From Janthinobacterium sp. (lineage in GTDB: Bacteria > Pseudomonadota > Gammaproteobacteria > Burkholderiales > Burkholderiaceae_D): a stretch of 64,000 nt of DNA. Positions within the stretch are counted from its first letter, which is position 1. Each line of letters begins with the position of its first letter. This document shows, piece after piece, positions 42,157 to 54,212 of the stretch. The notes beneath the pieces are model-generated. The model was given only the letters and a program-made list of their open reading frames with translations, ran no database searches and was not told the origin of the DNA. A program made the position numbers and the translations under genes. Where the stretch lies: positions 46,691 through 110,690 of the forward strand of contig NZ_RFSK01000013.1 of assembly GCF_009923995.1 (NCBI RefSeq), in the 5' to 3' direction.

Positions 42157-44632
42157 ATGAAAGCCGCCTTGAAGACCTACCGCGCGAAACGCGATTTCGC
42201 CATCACGCCCGAGCCGGCCGGCGGCGGCGAGGCGGCAGGCGCGGCGCTTGCCTTCGTCATCCAGAAGCACTGGGCCAGCCGCCTGCACTATGACTTCCGC
42301 CTGGAACTGGACGGCACGATGAAAAGCTGGGCCGTGCCGAAAGGACCCAGCTACGACCCGCGCGACAGGCGCATGGCGGTGCAGGTGGAAGACCATCCCC
42401 TGTCCTACGCGGCCTTTGAAGGCACGATTCCCGAAAAACAGTATGGCGCGGGCAAGGTCATCATCTGGGACAAGGGTACGTGGCAGCCGCAGCCGGCCAC
42501 GCCGGACGCGCGCAAGGCGCTGGCGGCGGGCGAGCTGAAATTGACCCTGCATGGCCACAAGATGCACGGCAAGTGGGTGCTCGTGCGCATGAAGGGCAAG
42601 GGCGAAAAGCAGCCCGCCTGGTTGCTGATCAAGGAAAAAGACGACTATGCCCGGCCGGCGCTGGCATTTTCTGTCGTCGACGAGTTCCCCGACAGCGTCA
42701 GGGACAAGCCCATGCCCAAGCGCGGGAAGAGGGCGGAGCCGGCGTCAGCGCCGGCCGCCAGGCTGCCCGCCAGCCTGGCGCCGCAGCTGGCCACGCTTGT
42801 CGATGCACCGCCGCCGGAGGCGCAAGACTGGATTTTCGAGGTGAAATTCGACGGTTACCGCATCCTTGCGCGTTGCGATGGCGAGCATATTGCCTTAATC
42901 ACGCGCAATGGCAATGACTGGACGGCGAAACTGCCGCAGTTGCGCCAGGCGCTGGAAAAGCTGGGCTTGCCGCCTGGCTGGTATGACGGCGAAATCGTCG
43001 TCAACGATGCCAGCGGCCACCCGGACTTCGGCGCCCTGCAGCGCGCCTTCGATGCGCAGGCCACCAGCGAGATCGTGTATTACCTGTTCGACGTGCCGTA
43101 TTTCGACGGCCACGACCTGCGGGGCCAACCCGTCGAGGCGCGCAGGGCGCTGCTGGAGCAGCTGCTGCAGCGCTTGCCGGCATCGCCCCTCGTGCGCTTC
43201 AGCGCGTCGCTCGATGCGCCGCCGCAGCAGCTGCTGGCCCACGCTTGCCGGCTGGGGCTGGAAGGGGTGATCGGCAAGCGGCGCGGTTCGCCCTACGCTG
43301 CGCGCCGCTCCGGCGACTGGATCAAGCTCAAATGCGGACAGCGGCAGGAATTCGTCATCGGCGGCTATACGGCGCCGCAGGGCGCGCGCGAAGGCTTCGG
43401 TGCGCTGCTGCTGGGCGTGTACGACAGGGACGGCAAGCTGCGCTATGCAGGCAAGGTGGGCAGCGGCTTTGACGATGCCACCCTGCGCGGGCTGCGCCGC
43501 CGGCTCGCGGCGCTGGCCGTGGCCACGAGCCCGTTCGCGGGCAAGGCGGGCGGCGTGCGCCAGCCCTCGTGGGTGCGGCCGGTGCTGGTGGCCGAAGTCG
43601 GTTTTGCGCAGTGGACGAGCGGCGGCGCCATCCGCCATGCCGTGTTTCTTGGCTTGCGCCTGGATAAACAGGCCGCTGCCATCGTGCGCGAGCAGCCCCG
43701 GCCGCTTGCCAAGGAGAACAAGATGCAAGACAAGCAAGAATCGGCGCTGGAGGGCATCCTGCCCGCCAGTTTCAAGGTCAGCCATGCGGACCGGGTGATC
43801 GACCGGGACAGCGGCGCCACGAAGATCGACCTGGTGCGCTACTACGCGCTGGTAGGCAAGCTGATGCTCGTGCATTTGCGGGGCCGGCCCGTGTCGCTCG
43901 TGCGCGCGCCGGCCGGCGTGGGCGGTGAACTGTTCTTCCAGAAGCATGCGGATACCTCGGCGATGCCCGGCGTCCGGCAGCTCGATGCGGCGCTCGACCC
44001 GCAGCATGCGCCCCTGCTGGAAGTGGCGACCATGCAGGGCCTGCTGTCGGCGGCGCAGTGGAACGTGGTGGAGTTCCACACGCAAAACGCGCTGGCCAGC
44101 GCCTATGACACGCCGAACCGCCTGGTGTTCGACCTGGACCCGGGCAAGGGCGTGGCCTGGCCCGCCATCCGCGAGGCGGCCGTGCTGCTGCGCGCCTTCC
44201 TGGCGGAGCTGGGCTTGCCCGCCTGGCTGAAAACCAGCGGCGGCAAGGGCTTGCACGTGGTCGTGCCCATCCGCCCGAAACACGGCTGGGACACCGTCAA
44301 GGCGTTTTCACAGGCCATCGTGGCGCACATGGCGCAGCACATTCCGCAGCGTTTCGTGCTGAAAAGCGGGCCCGCCAACCGGGTCGGCAAGATCTTCATC
44401 GATTATCTGCGCAATGGCCGGGGCGCCACCACCGTGTGCGCGTGGTCGGCCCGCACCCGTTCCGGGCTGGGCATTTCCGTGCCGCTGGCCTGGGAAGAGC
44501 TCGACAAGCTGAAGGCGGGCGACGAATGGAACGTGAGCAACGTGCACGGCCGTCTCGACGTGGGCAACGCGCCATGGGCGGGCTATGCGCGCAGCGCCAG
44601 GGGCATCGACGGGGCCATGAAGAAGCTCGGTT

Positions 44633-44649
<17 letters not shown>
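42157..44649 (+). CDS. ligD: DNA ligase D (phosphoesterase-ligase-polymerase)
   Basis: An 830-residue multidomain end-joining enzyme that processes, fills and seals double-strand breaks together with Ku. Order: 3'-phosphoesterase domain (residues about 10-190; [16 protein letters not shown] and [12 protein letters not shown]), ATP-dependent ligase (about 215-515; adenylated Lys230 in FEVKFDGYR, later [11 protein letters not shown]), and primase-like polymerase (about 525-830; [13 protein letters not shown] and the DLDPG metal site). Start chosen at 42157, the first Met of the conserved N-terminus. The last 17 bases overlap the convergent hybrid kinase gene. Ku is encoded 2.4 kb away. Confidence 0.96.
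43711..43725 (+). promoter_or_regulatory. Possible internal translation start for the LigD polymerase domain
   Basis: AAGGAG followed six bases later by an in-frame ATG (43723), exactly at the linker between ligase and polymerase domains. Translation from here would give a free 308-residue polymerase. Confidence 0.4.
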
Positions 44650-46945
<2,296 letters not shown>

Positions 46946-47062
46946 TTTTTCCCGCACGCATGACATGGCTTGCCGGGCGGCAGGCTGTGTGCATAACGTA
47001 GCGAGAAGCATGATCAAAGTCAATGCATTTTTGTTATGTAATTACTGGCCGGGATGCGCGCT

Positions 47063-47938
47063 TCAGGCGGCCTTGCGCTTGCCGGCGGCCGTCTTGCGTG
47101 GTGCGGCCCCGCTCGCGCGCTTGCGCGGCGGCGCGGCGGGCACCCGCTTGCCCAGGCTTTGCTGCAGCAGGGCCACCAGATCGATCACGTTGCTGCCGCG
47201 TTCTTCTTCCGGCTCCGGCGAGGGCGGCGTGATCGTCTTCGTCTGTTTCGCCTTGATCTTTTTCTTCACCAGCGCCAGCACGTCTTCGCGATAGCTGTCG
47301 TGGTATTGCGCCGGCGCCCACGCTTCGCTCATGCCTTCCACGAGGGACAGGGCCATCCTGAGTTCCTTGTCGCTGATGCCGGCCGCCTTCAACGTGTTGC
47401 CCGGCAAGTCCAGGTCGTCCGTGGGGCGGATTTCATCGGCATAGCGCAAGGTGTTCAGGACGATGGCATCGGCGACGCAGACGAGCGCGCACAGATGCTG
47501 CTTGGTGCGCATGACCACGCTGGCGATGCCCACTTTATTGGCCTTGCGCAGGGTTTCGCGCAGCAGCGCGTAGACTTTCTCGCCGCCCCTGGCGGGCAGC
47601 AGGTAATACGGGTGTTCATAAAAAGTCAGCGGCACTTCCGCCGCGTCGACAAAGGCGTGGATATCGATGCTCTGCGTGGCCTTTACGTTGGCTTGCCGCA
47701 AATCTTCGTCGGACAGGACCACGTATTCATCCGTCTTGTATTCATAGCCCTTGATGATGTCGTCCCACTCCACTTCCTTGCCCGTCTGCTTGTTGTAGCG
47801 CTTGTAGCCGATGGGGGCGAAGTCGCGCCGATCCAGCATGGACAGGTCCAGTTCATGGTCGAGGCTGGCTGAAATCAGCTCGACGGGGATGTGCACGAGG
47901 CCGAAGCTGATGGCGCCTTTCCACAGTGCGCGCGCCAT
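47063..47938 (-). CDS. ku: Ku, DNA end-binding protein of non-homologous end joining
   Basis: A 291-residue homodimeric ring protein that threads onto broken DNA ends and recruits LigD. The N-terminal core is typical (ALWKGAISFGLVHIPVELIS, RRDFAPIGYKRYNKQTGKEV, VLSDEDLRQANVKATQSIDI, GEKVYALLRETLRKANKVGI). The C-terminus is a basic tail (RKRASGAAPRKTAAGKRKAA) like the Lys-rich extensions that aid DNA binding in long Ku proteins. Its start is three bases from the stop of the SDR gene, so the two are co-transcribed. Confidence 0.96.
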   Translation of the reverse strand: MARALWKGAISFGLVHIPVELISASLDHELDLSMLDRRDFAPIGYKRYNKQTGKEVEWDDIIKGYEYKTDEYVVLSDEDLRQANVKATQSIDIHAFVDAAEVPLTFYEHPYYLLPARGGEKVYALLRETLRKANKVGIASVVMRTKQHLCALVCVADAIVLNTLRYADEIRPTDDLDLPGNTLKAAGISDKELRMALSLVEGMSEAWAPAQYHDSYREDVLALVKKKIKAKQTKTITPPSPEPEEERGSNVIDLVALLQQSLGKRVPAAPPRKRASGAAPRKTAAGKRKAA

Positions 47939-47941
47939 CGC

Positions 47942-48931
47942 CTATTCCCCCACCTTGCCGGTGACGGGCAGGACGATGCCCGTGATGTAGCTGGAACAGG
48001 CGGGCGAGGCGAGGAAGACGTAGGCGGGCGACAATTCCTCGGGCTGGGCCGGGCGGCGCATGTCCGTGTCCGCGCCGAATTGCCGGATGTCCTCGGGCGA
48101 CTTGTCGGCCGGGTTGAGCGGCGTCCATACGGGGCCGGGTGCGATGGCGTTGACGCGGATGCCCTTGTCAAGCAAGTTGCCGGCCAGCGCCATGGTAAAC
48201 GCGTGGATGGCGCCCTTGGTGGTGGAATAGTCGAGCAAGTGTTTCGACCCCTGCAAGCCCGTCACGGAACCCGTGTTGATGATGGACGCGCCCCGCTGCA
48301 AATGGGGCAGCACGGCCTTGGCCATGTGGAAGTAGCCATAGACATTGGTTTTCATGGTCAGGTCGAAGCGCTCCTCGCTCAGGTCGAGCAAGGATTCCGC
48401 GTGTTCCTGGAAGGCGGCGTTGTTTACCAGCACGTCGATATGGCTGAATTGTTCCATCACCTGGCTGACGGCTTCCTGGCAGAAGCGCTGGTCGCGCACG
48501 TCGCCGGGAATCAAGAGACAGCTCTGGCCTTCCGCTTCCACGTAGCGCTTCGTTTCGTTGGCATCCTCGTGCTCGTTCAGGTAGATGATGGCGACATCGG
48601 CCCCTTCGCGCGCGTACAGCACCGCCACGGCGCGGCCGATGCCCGAATCGCCGCCCGTGATGACGGCCACCATGCCGGCCAGCTTGCCGCTGCCGCAATA
48701 GTCGGGCGCCAGGAAGCGGGGTTTGAGCTGCATCTGCGCCTCGATGCCGGGCTTGTCCAGGTGCTGGGCGGGCAGGGGCGTGCCGGGCTGGCTGCGGGCG
48801 CTCGTCTGCACGGGCTGGCGGCTTTTCTGTTCGGCTGGCTTGGCGGCATCGCGCTGCCGATCGTGCTGATCCTGCTCGCGCTGTATGCTGCGCTGCAAGT
48901 TGCCTGAGGACTGGTCCTTGTTCTCGTTCAT
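47942..48931 (-). CDS. Short-chain dehydrogenase/reductase (YghA/YhdF-like)
   Basis: A 329-residue SDR with a polar 60-residue N-terminal extension. The cofactor motif is VITGGDSGIGRA near residue 90, with NNAAF and the catalytic Tyr-x-x-x-Lys in YSTTKGAIHAF. The GGDSGIG form is typical of the YghA/general-stress SDR group. CGGAGG precedes the ATG. It is upstream of ku in the same operon, an arrangement that suggests joint expression in stationary phase or stress; the substrate is unknown. Divergent from a TetR gene across 126 bases. Confidence 0.9.
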   Translation of the reverse strand: MNENKDQSSGNLQRSIQREQDQHDRQRDAAKPAEQKSRQPVQTSARSQPGTPLPAQHLDKPGIEAQMQLKPRFLAPDYCGSGKLAGMVAVITGGDSGIGRAVAVLYAREGADVAIIYLNEHEDANETKRYVEAEGQSCLLIPGDVRDQRFCQEAVSQVMEQFSHIDVLVNNAAFQEHAESLLDLSEERFDLTMKTNVYGYFHMAKAVLPHLQRGASIINTGSVTGLQGSKHLLDYSTTKGAIHAFTMALAGNLLDKGIRVNAIAPGPVWTPLNPADKSPEDIRQFGADTDMRRPAQPEELSPAYVFLASPACSSYITGIVLPVTGKVGE

Positions 48932-49057
48932 GCTGGCCTCCGTGGAAACGACAAGCCAGTATCGGCGCGGCAGGGGCGCCAAACGGTGCGCTTGCTAACA
49001 GAGTGGCACATTCCGGGCGAAAGTTATATGATGGTTGACATTATTGTGGGAGGCGAC

Positions 49058-49627
49058 ATGAAAGTGAGCAGAGAACAGGCGGCGTTGAACCGCGAACGCA
49101 TCGTCGACGTGGCGGCCAGGCTGTTCCGCGAAAAGGGCTACGACGGCATCGGCGTGGCCGACCTGATGAAGAACGCGGGCCTGACGCACGGGGGCTTCTA
49201 TGGTCATTTTGCCTCCAAGGAAGACCTGATGGTCGAGGCGTGCCAGCATGCGCTGGAGAAATCGCTGGACGGCTGGCGCGCGAAGATCGCCAGCCACCCG
49301 CAGGGCGCGCTGCCCGCCATTGTCGACAGTTATCTGACGACCCGGCACCGCGACGCGCCCGGCACGGGCTGCCCGGCGGCGGCCATGGGCGTGGATGTGG
49401 CACGCGTGTCGCCTGGCGCGCGTCCCGCCTTTGCGCAGGCGACGCGGCAGCAGTTTGCGCTGCTGGAAGACTTGATGCCGGACGGCAGGCCGGAAGCGCG
49501 GCGCCAGCAGGCCATCACCACCTTTGCCGCCATGGTCGGCGCCATGGTGCTGGCCCGCGCCGTCGATGACGGCGCGCTGTCGCAGGAAATCCTCGACGCC
49601 GTGAAGGCGCAATTGCTGCAAGACTGA
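49058..49627 (+). CDS. TetR/AcrR-family regulator
   Basis: A 189-residue repressor with the N-terminal helix-turn-helix (VADLMKNAGLTHGGFYGHFAS) and a ligand-binding helical domain with a conserved PGTGCPAAAMGVDVAR segment. GGAGG lies just before the ATG at 49058. It is divergent from the SDR-ku operon and upstream of a SulP transporter, so either could be its target. Confidence 0.92.
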   Translation: MKVSREQAALNRERIVDVAARLFREKGYDGIGVADLMKNAGLTHGGFYGHFASKEDLMVEACQHALEKSLDGWRAKIASHPQGALPAIVDSYLTTRHRDAPGTGCPAAAMGVDVARVSPGARPAFAQATRQQFALLEDLMPDGRPEARRQQAITTFAAMVGAMVLARAVDDGALSQEILDAVKAQLLQD

Positions 49628-49705
49628 GCGCCGCTGCCCACGTACCCCCTGTCAGCCGGCCTCGTCGCATGATAGGCTTCGGTTTTCAGATTTTGGGATT
49701 TCATC

Positions 49706-51346
49706 ATGCTGCTCTGGCTCAGGCAATACCGGCGTCCTCTGTTGGCCGGGGACATCACTGCCGGTATCGTTGTCGCCATGATGATGGTGCCGCAAGGCAT
49801 GGCCTACGCGCTGGTGGCCGGCTTGCCGCCCGTGGTGGGCATCTATGCCAGCATCCTGCCGCCCGTGCTGTACGCCCTGTTCGGCAGCAGCATGACGCAA
49901 TCCGTGGGGCCCATGGCCATCGTGTCGCTGATGACGGCCGCCGCCCTGGCGCCGCTGGCCGACCCCGGTTCCTCCCTGTACATCGTGCTGGCCGCCCAGC
50001 TGGCCTTCATCAGCGGCCTCGTCCTGCTGCTGTGTGGCGTGCTGCGCCTGGGCTTCATGGCCAGCTTTTTGTCGCGTCCCGTGATCAGCGGTTTCAGCAA
50101 TGGCGCCGCGATATTGATCATCTGGGGCCAGATTACGCCTTTGCTGGGCGCCACCTGGCCCCACTGGCACGTGCCCAGCCTCGTCCTGGGACTGTCCAGC
50201 CTGGTTTTCCTGTGGCTGGCGAAGCGCTACCTGTCGCGGTTGCTGCAGCGCTGCGGCCTGAACAAGGTGGCCGCCGACGTGGGCGCGCGCCTGGCGCCCA
50301 TGGCGCTGGTGATTACGGGCATCATGCTCGTGGCCTATTGCGGCCTGGAAGCCCTGGGCGTGCAGACGACGGGCCACGTGCCCAGCGGCTTGCCGGGCCT
50401 GAACCTGGCCACCTCCAGCGCCCATTGGCGCACCCTGCTGTCGCCGGCGCTGCTGATCGCCTTCATCATCTTCCTGATGAGCATGTCCGCCGCCCAGACC
50501 CTGGCGCAGAAGCGCGGTGAAAAGCTGCATACCAACCGCGAACTGCTGGGCCTGGGCGCGGCCAACGTGGCCAGCGCGCTGTCGGGTGGCTTTCCCGTGA
50601 CGGGTTCCATTTCCCGTTCCGCCGTCAATTTCCAGGCGGGCGCGAATACGCCGCTGGCCAGCATCATCACGGCGGGCCTGCTGGCGCTGGCGCTGGTGGC
50701 GCCCACGGGCTGGCTGGCCCTGCTGCCGCTGCCCGTGCTGGCGGCCACCATCATCTTTGCCGTCGCCAGCCTGCTGGACTGGGATACCTTGAAGCTGTCG
50801 TGGCGCTACGACCGCAGCGACGCCCTGGCCCTGCTGGCGACGACGGCCGGCGTGCTGGTGCTGGGCGTGGAGGCGGGCGTGGTCATCGGCGTGCTGCTGT
50901 CGATGGGCACCCTGATCTGGCGCGCCAGCCGCCCGCACATCGCCGTGCTGGGGCGTATCCCGAATAGCGAGCACTTCCGCAACGTGGAGCGCTACGAAGC
51001 GCAGACCCTGCCCGACGTCCTGCTGCTGCGCATCGATGCGGGCCTGTTCTTCGGTAATGTCGAAGCCGTCACCGAGCGGGTGGAAGAGGAGCTGCGCGGA
51101 CATCCGACGGCGCGCCACCTGGTGCTGGTCTTGTCGGCCGTCAACCAGATCGACAGCACGGCCCTGCTGGGCTTGATCGAGCTCAACAGCACGCTGGCCA
51201 AGCGCGGCATCAGCCTGAACCTGGCCGAAGTGAAAGGCCCCGTGATGGACCGCCTGCGCCAGAGCAGCCTGCTGAAAGACCTCAGCGGCAAGCTCTACCT
51301 GAGCACGGCATTGGCCACGATAGACCTCAGCGGAGGAAACGCATGA
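49706..51346 (+). CDS. SulP-family anion transporter with STAS domain
   Basis: A 546-residue inner membrane transporter with 10-14 TM helices (GIVVAMMMVPQGMAYALVAG is the SulP signature near residue 23; GFPVTGSISRSAVNFQAGAN is the second signature) and a C-terminal cytoplasmic STAS domain from about residue 425 (ILLRIDAGLFFGNVEAV, VVLSAVNQIDSTALLGL). Substrates in the family are sulfate, bicarbonate or dicarboxylates; not decidable here. Its stop overlaps the next start by four bases. Confidence 0.94.
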   Translation: MLLWLRQYRRPLLAGDITAGIVVAMMMVPQGMAYALVAGLPPVVGIYASILPPVLYALFGSSMTQSVGPMAIVSLMTAAALAPLADPGSSLYIVLAAQLAFISGLVLLLCGVLRLGFMASFLSRPVISGFSNGAAILIIWGQITPLLGATWPHWHVPSLVLGLSSLVFLWLAKRYLSRLLQRCGLNKVAADVGARLAPMALVITGIMLVAYCGLEALGVQTTGHVPSGLPGLNLATSSAHWRTLLSPALLIAFIIFLMSMSAAQTLAQKRGEKLHTNRELLGLGAANVASALSGGFPVTGSISRSAVNFQAGANTPLASIITAGLLALALVAPTGWLALLPLPVLAATIIFAVASLLDWDTLKLSWRYDRSDALALLATTAGVLVLGVEAGVVIGVLLSMGTLIWRASRPHIAVLGRIPNSEHFRNVERYEAQTLPDVLLLRIDAGLFFGNVEAVTERVEEELRGHPTARHLVLVLSAVNQIDSTALLGLIELNSTLAKRGISLNLAEVKGPVMDRLRQSSLLKDLSGKLYLSTALATIDLSGGNA

Positions 51347-51732
51347 GCATGGAGTTGAATCTGCATGGCGAGCCGCGCGTGATTGATGACATCCTGGCGC
51401 TGGAACAGGCGCTGCAGGAGGCGCGTACCCTGGCCCAGTGCGAGCTGTGGCTGACCCGGGCGACGGACGCGGAGCAGGGCCCGGCCCTGTGCATGCTGCG
51501 CAATGGCGGCAATGCCTGGCTGATGTATCTGTCGGGACAGGACGACCTGAGCTTTCACTCGCTGGGCGACGAAGAGGCGGAGGGGACGTGCAGCTACCTG
51601 CTGAGCAATGGCCAGGTGGATGAATATCCGGAAGCGTGGTGCGTGGACGTGGAACAGTGCCAGCGGGCTTTGCTCGCCTTTTTCAGGACGGGCGGCGCGC
51701 GGCCATCTGGCATCGAATGGGAGGCGGATTGA
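51343..51732 (+). CDS. Imm1-like immunity protein
   Basis: A 129-residue soluble acidic protein. The pattern of the second half, with YLLSNGQVDEYPEAWCVDVE then CQRALLAFFRTGGARPSGI followed by EWE, matches what I know of Imm1-family immunity proteins of polymorphic toxin systems (ALxxFFxTGxRPxxIxW). No toxin gene is adjacent; the gene instead overlaps the SulP transporter by four bases. It may be an orphan immunity gene or a domesticated member. Confidence 0.6.
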   Translation: MSMELNLHGEPRVIDDILALEQALQEARTLAQCELWLTRATDAEQGPALCMLRNGGNAWLMYLSGQDDLSFHSLGDEEAEGTCSYLLSNGQVDEYPEAWCVDVEQCQRALLAFFRTGGARPSGIEWEAD

Positions 51733-51733
51733 G

Positions 51734-52000
51734 ATGCCGCAAACCATCATCGCCGATATCGACCGGGACTTGCTGGCCGCGCTGGACGCCAGGGCGGGCT
51801 TGCTCGCATTGCGCGCCATGCTGCTGCGCTACCACGCCAGCGGCGTGACGGCGGCGCAAGTGGCCGCCTTGCTGCAGGAGCGGCGCGCCGCCACGCAGGA
51901 TGAGGCGCTGGAAGACACGATACTGGACGCCCTCGACATGGTGACGGGCTGGTGCGCGCCGCAGCTGCGGGTATGGGAAGAGGAAAACCATGCATCCTGA
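51734..52000 (+). CDS. Small hypothetical protein, 88 residues
   Basis: Helical soluble protein with no signal peptide. It opens MPQTIIADIDRDLLAALDAR and ends TGWCAPQLRVWEEENHAS. It starts one base after the Imm1-like stop and overlaps the next gene by 11 bases, so it is translated as part of the same chain. No family recognised; similar small acidic helical proteins occur next to immunity-type genes, in my recollection. Confidence 0.6.
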   Translation: MPQTIIADIDRDLLAALDARAGLLALRAMLLRYHASGVTAAQVAALLQERRAATQDEALEDTILDALDMVTGWCAPQLRVWEEENHAS

Positions 52001-52367
52001 CAAGTGCAAGCAAGTGGCGGGGCTGTCGTGCGCCGAACGCCATGCCTACTTTGTGCGCAAGGTGGCCGACACGCAGGAAGTGTGGGGCTTGTACCAAGCG
52101 GGCTGGGCCACGGCGCAGCTTGAGGGCAAGGTGGCGATACCGTTCTGGCCGGAAGCGGCGTTTGCCCAAGCGTGCGCCAGCGGCGACTGGGAACATTTCC
52201 AGCCGCGCGCCATCGCGCTCGGCGATTTCCTGCACAAGTGGCTGCCCGGCATGACGGGCAATGGCCAGCTGGCTTTCGTCTTTCCCGTGCCGCAAGGCAG
52301 CGTCAGCGTCGCTGCGCCTTGCGATTTGCTGGCTGATTTGAAAGAGGAGGCCGGACAATATGAGTGA
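51990..52367 (+). CDS. DUF2750 family protein
   Basis: A 125-residue protein. CAERHAYFVRKVADTQEVWG, LYQAGWA, FWPEAAFAQAC and IALGDFLHKWLPGM fit the conserved pattern of DUF2750, a family of uncharacterised small proteins often found among immunity-like genes. It overlaps both neighbours. Confidence 0.78.
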   Translation: MHPDKCKQVAGLSCAERHAYFVRKVADTQEVWGLYQAGWATAQLEGKVAIPFWPEAAFAQACASGDWEHFQPRAIALGDFLHKWLPGMTGNGQLAFVFPVPQGSVSVAAPCDLLADLKEEAGQYE

Positions 52368-52527
52368 ACAACGCCTCGATGCCTGGTATGACGGCTCGGC
52401 CATCTGCCTGATCGCCGTCGGCGCGCACGGCGACCCGCTGGACCTGGGCGACGACGAGGTGCGCGCCCTCATCGCGAAGCTGCAGCAATGCCTGGCCGAG
52501 TCCGAGGCGGGCGCGGTACCCGAGTGA
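52360..52527 (+). CDS. Very small protein, 55 residues
   Basis: Opens MSEQRLDAWYDGSAICLIAV and ends SEAGAVPE. It starts at an ATG with AGAGGAGG about ten bases upstream and overlaps the DUF2750 gene by eight bases. Trp and Tyr near the start and an LLG-like helix (DEVRALIAKLQQCLAES) suggest a compact fold. The overlap and ribosome site make it credible despite its size. Confidence 0.55.
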   Translation: MSEQRLDAWYDGSAICLIAVGAHGDPLDLGDDEVRALIAKLQQCLAESEAGAVPE

Positions 52528-52531
52528 AGCT

Positions 52532-53011
52532 TCAGGCGGGCGTCAACGCCTTTTCCATCGCCACGCTGGCCAGGCTGATGCCGCTGGGGTGGGCATATGC
52601 TTCCTCGCGCAAGGCCACGAATCCTGCCGCCCGGTAAAACGGCACGGCATTGAGCGAGGCGGACAGGCGCAGGCGCCCCATGCCGCGCTGTCGCGCCAAC
52701 TGCTCCAGCGCCGCCAGCAGGCGCTTGCCGATACCGAGGCCCGCGCGCGCGGGATCGACAAACACGGCATCGACTTCCTGCTTGTCCGCATCGAGCATGG
52801 CATAGCCGGCAAGGACACCGTCCTGCAGCGCGACGATGCCGCCGCCGGCTGCCAGCATGGCGGCATAGCCGTCCGGCACGGGCGAGGCCGTCCACGCGGC
52901 AATCTGCTCCGGCGCATAGTGCGTGGCGCAACTGACGCGCACGGCCACGGTGCGCAAGGCCCACAGGGCGGCTATGTCTAAGGGCAGGGCGGGGCGCAGG
53001 GTGACGGGCAT
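52532..53011 (-). CDS. GNAT-family N-acetyltransferase
   Basis: A 159-residue acetyltransferase starting MPVTLRPALPLDIAAL; an ATG eight codons earlier is possible. VDAVFVDPARAGLGIGKRLL is the central strand and acetyl-CoA loop (R/Q-x-x-G-x-G/A form), and AVPFYRAAGFVAL is the usual last strand. Substrate unknown. Convergent with the small overlapping gene chain, four bases apart. Confidence 0.87.
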   Translation of the reverse strand: MPVTLRPALPLDIAALWALRTVAVRVSCATHYAPEQIAAWTASPVPDGYAAMLAAGGGIVALQDGVLAGYAMLDADKQEVDAVFVDPARAGLGIGKRLLAALEQLARQRGMGRLRLSASLNAVPFYRAAGFVALREEAYAHPSGISLASVAMEKALTPA

Positions 53012-53081
53012 GCAAGCTTTCGGGCAAAAGGCCATGCTAGCGCAATGGCTGGCTGGGCGCCAGCAGGGGCTAGTCCAGCCG

Positions 53082-54209
53082 TCACTGTGCCGGCTGGTCC
53101 GGATCGATATAGTAGGACCCCGGCGGCGCGCCCGGCACCTTCACCCGGAACTTCAGGCCCGACAACAGCTTGTCCCACAAGGCGATGGCCTCCTCGTCGC
53201 TCAGCGACGCGGCGTCGGCGGCGCCGACCATGTTGTGGGCGACTTTGGTGTACATGGATGCTTCCAGCACCGCTGGATAGGCGACATCGCGCGGCGTCCC
53301 CACCAGCGTCCATTCAAAATCATGCACGCCATCGGTACGCCGTATCAACGATTCCTCGCCATGCCAGTGCTGCACGTCACGCTTGCCTTCGCGTAGCAGA
53401 GTACGAGGAGGGTAGTTCTTGCCTTGCTGGTCTTTCGCCTGCTGGATGCGGGCAAGCAATGATAATTTCCCGCGTACTTTTGCATCATATTCGGCAGGAG
53501 GATAATCGCCGTAGGCATTTTTATTTGATGTGATGGAAAATGTCACATCTGGCAAGCTGGGGAAATATAGGCCGGCATCTGCCATTTCCTGACTCTCATA
53601 CTTGTTGTCGCTCATGAAGCCTTGTTCGACGCAATAGCCAGGTTCCTTGGGAACTTCTTTTTCTTTGCGCAAACGTAAATTATTAGCGCGAATCATTTGA
53701 TTTTCTATGGAGTCTGCTATTGTTTCGCCTTTTCTTGTTGATCCATCAAGAATAAAAATGTATTTTTCTTTAATTATATATGTCTTGAATGTCAAGCGTC
53801 CGTCTTTCTTGGAAAATTCTCCATCATAGTATTGAAGTTGCCAACTATTTTCTACTGGACCTTTTCCATTGTATGTAATTTCAGATGTTCGGTTATTTTT
53901 TCTTATCTTCTCAATTTCTTCTTTGATGTGTTCATTCTTTTCTTCTATTCCGCCTGGAATGGTTTTAATTTCCGAAAGGAGTATTGTTCCTCCTGATATT
54001 AGTTGTGCTTCTTGAGGAACTTCTACTGCGTAGCGTCCAAAGCATACAAGTTTTGTCTTGGAAAATAATGTTTCCAGGCGCTTGCTAAGTTTGATATGTC
54101 CAGACATTATGGTTTCCTTGGTTGTGTTTTTTTTCGCGTAGGTGGAAAGGAATGTCATCGAAATAATTATGATTGCGAAGAAAATTATTTTCTTTGTCTT
54201 ATTATTCAT
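53082..54209 (-). CDS. T6SS immunity protein, Tli4 family
   Basis: A 375-residue protein with an N-terminal membrane anchor or signal (IIFFAIIIISMTFLSTYA), then Tli4-like N-terminal (KTKLVCFGRYAVEVPQEAQL) and C-terminal (DGVHDFEWTLVGTPRDVAYP, then LEASMYTK) domains. Tli4 proteins protect against Tle4-type phospholipase effectors in the periplasm, which fits the anchor and the lipase remnant three bases upstream. The first two-thirds is strikingly AT-rich and Lys/Asn-rich compared with the surroundings, while the last third has host-like composition: a mosaic of foreign DNA. Confidence 0.82.
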   Translation of the reverse strand: MNNKTKKIIFFAIIIISMTFLSTYAKKNTTKETIMSGHIKLSKRLETLFSKTKLVCFGRYAVEVPQEAQLISGGTILLSEIKTIPGGIEEKNEHIKEEIEKIRKNNRTSEITYNGKGPVENSWQLQYYDGEFSKKDGRLTFKTYIIKEKYIFILDGSTRKGETIADSIENQMIRANNLRLRKEKEVPKEPGYCVEQGFMSDNKYESQEMADAGLYFPSLPDVTFSITSNKNAYGDYPPAEYDAKVRGKLSLLARIQQAKDQQGKNYPPRTLLREGKRDVQHWHGEESLIRRTDGVHDFEWTLVGTPRDVAYPAVLEASMYTKVAHNMVGAADAASLSDEEAIALWDKLLSGLKFRVKVPGAPPGSYYIDPDQPAQ

Positions 54210-54212
54210 GGC

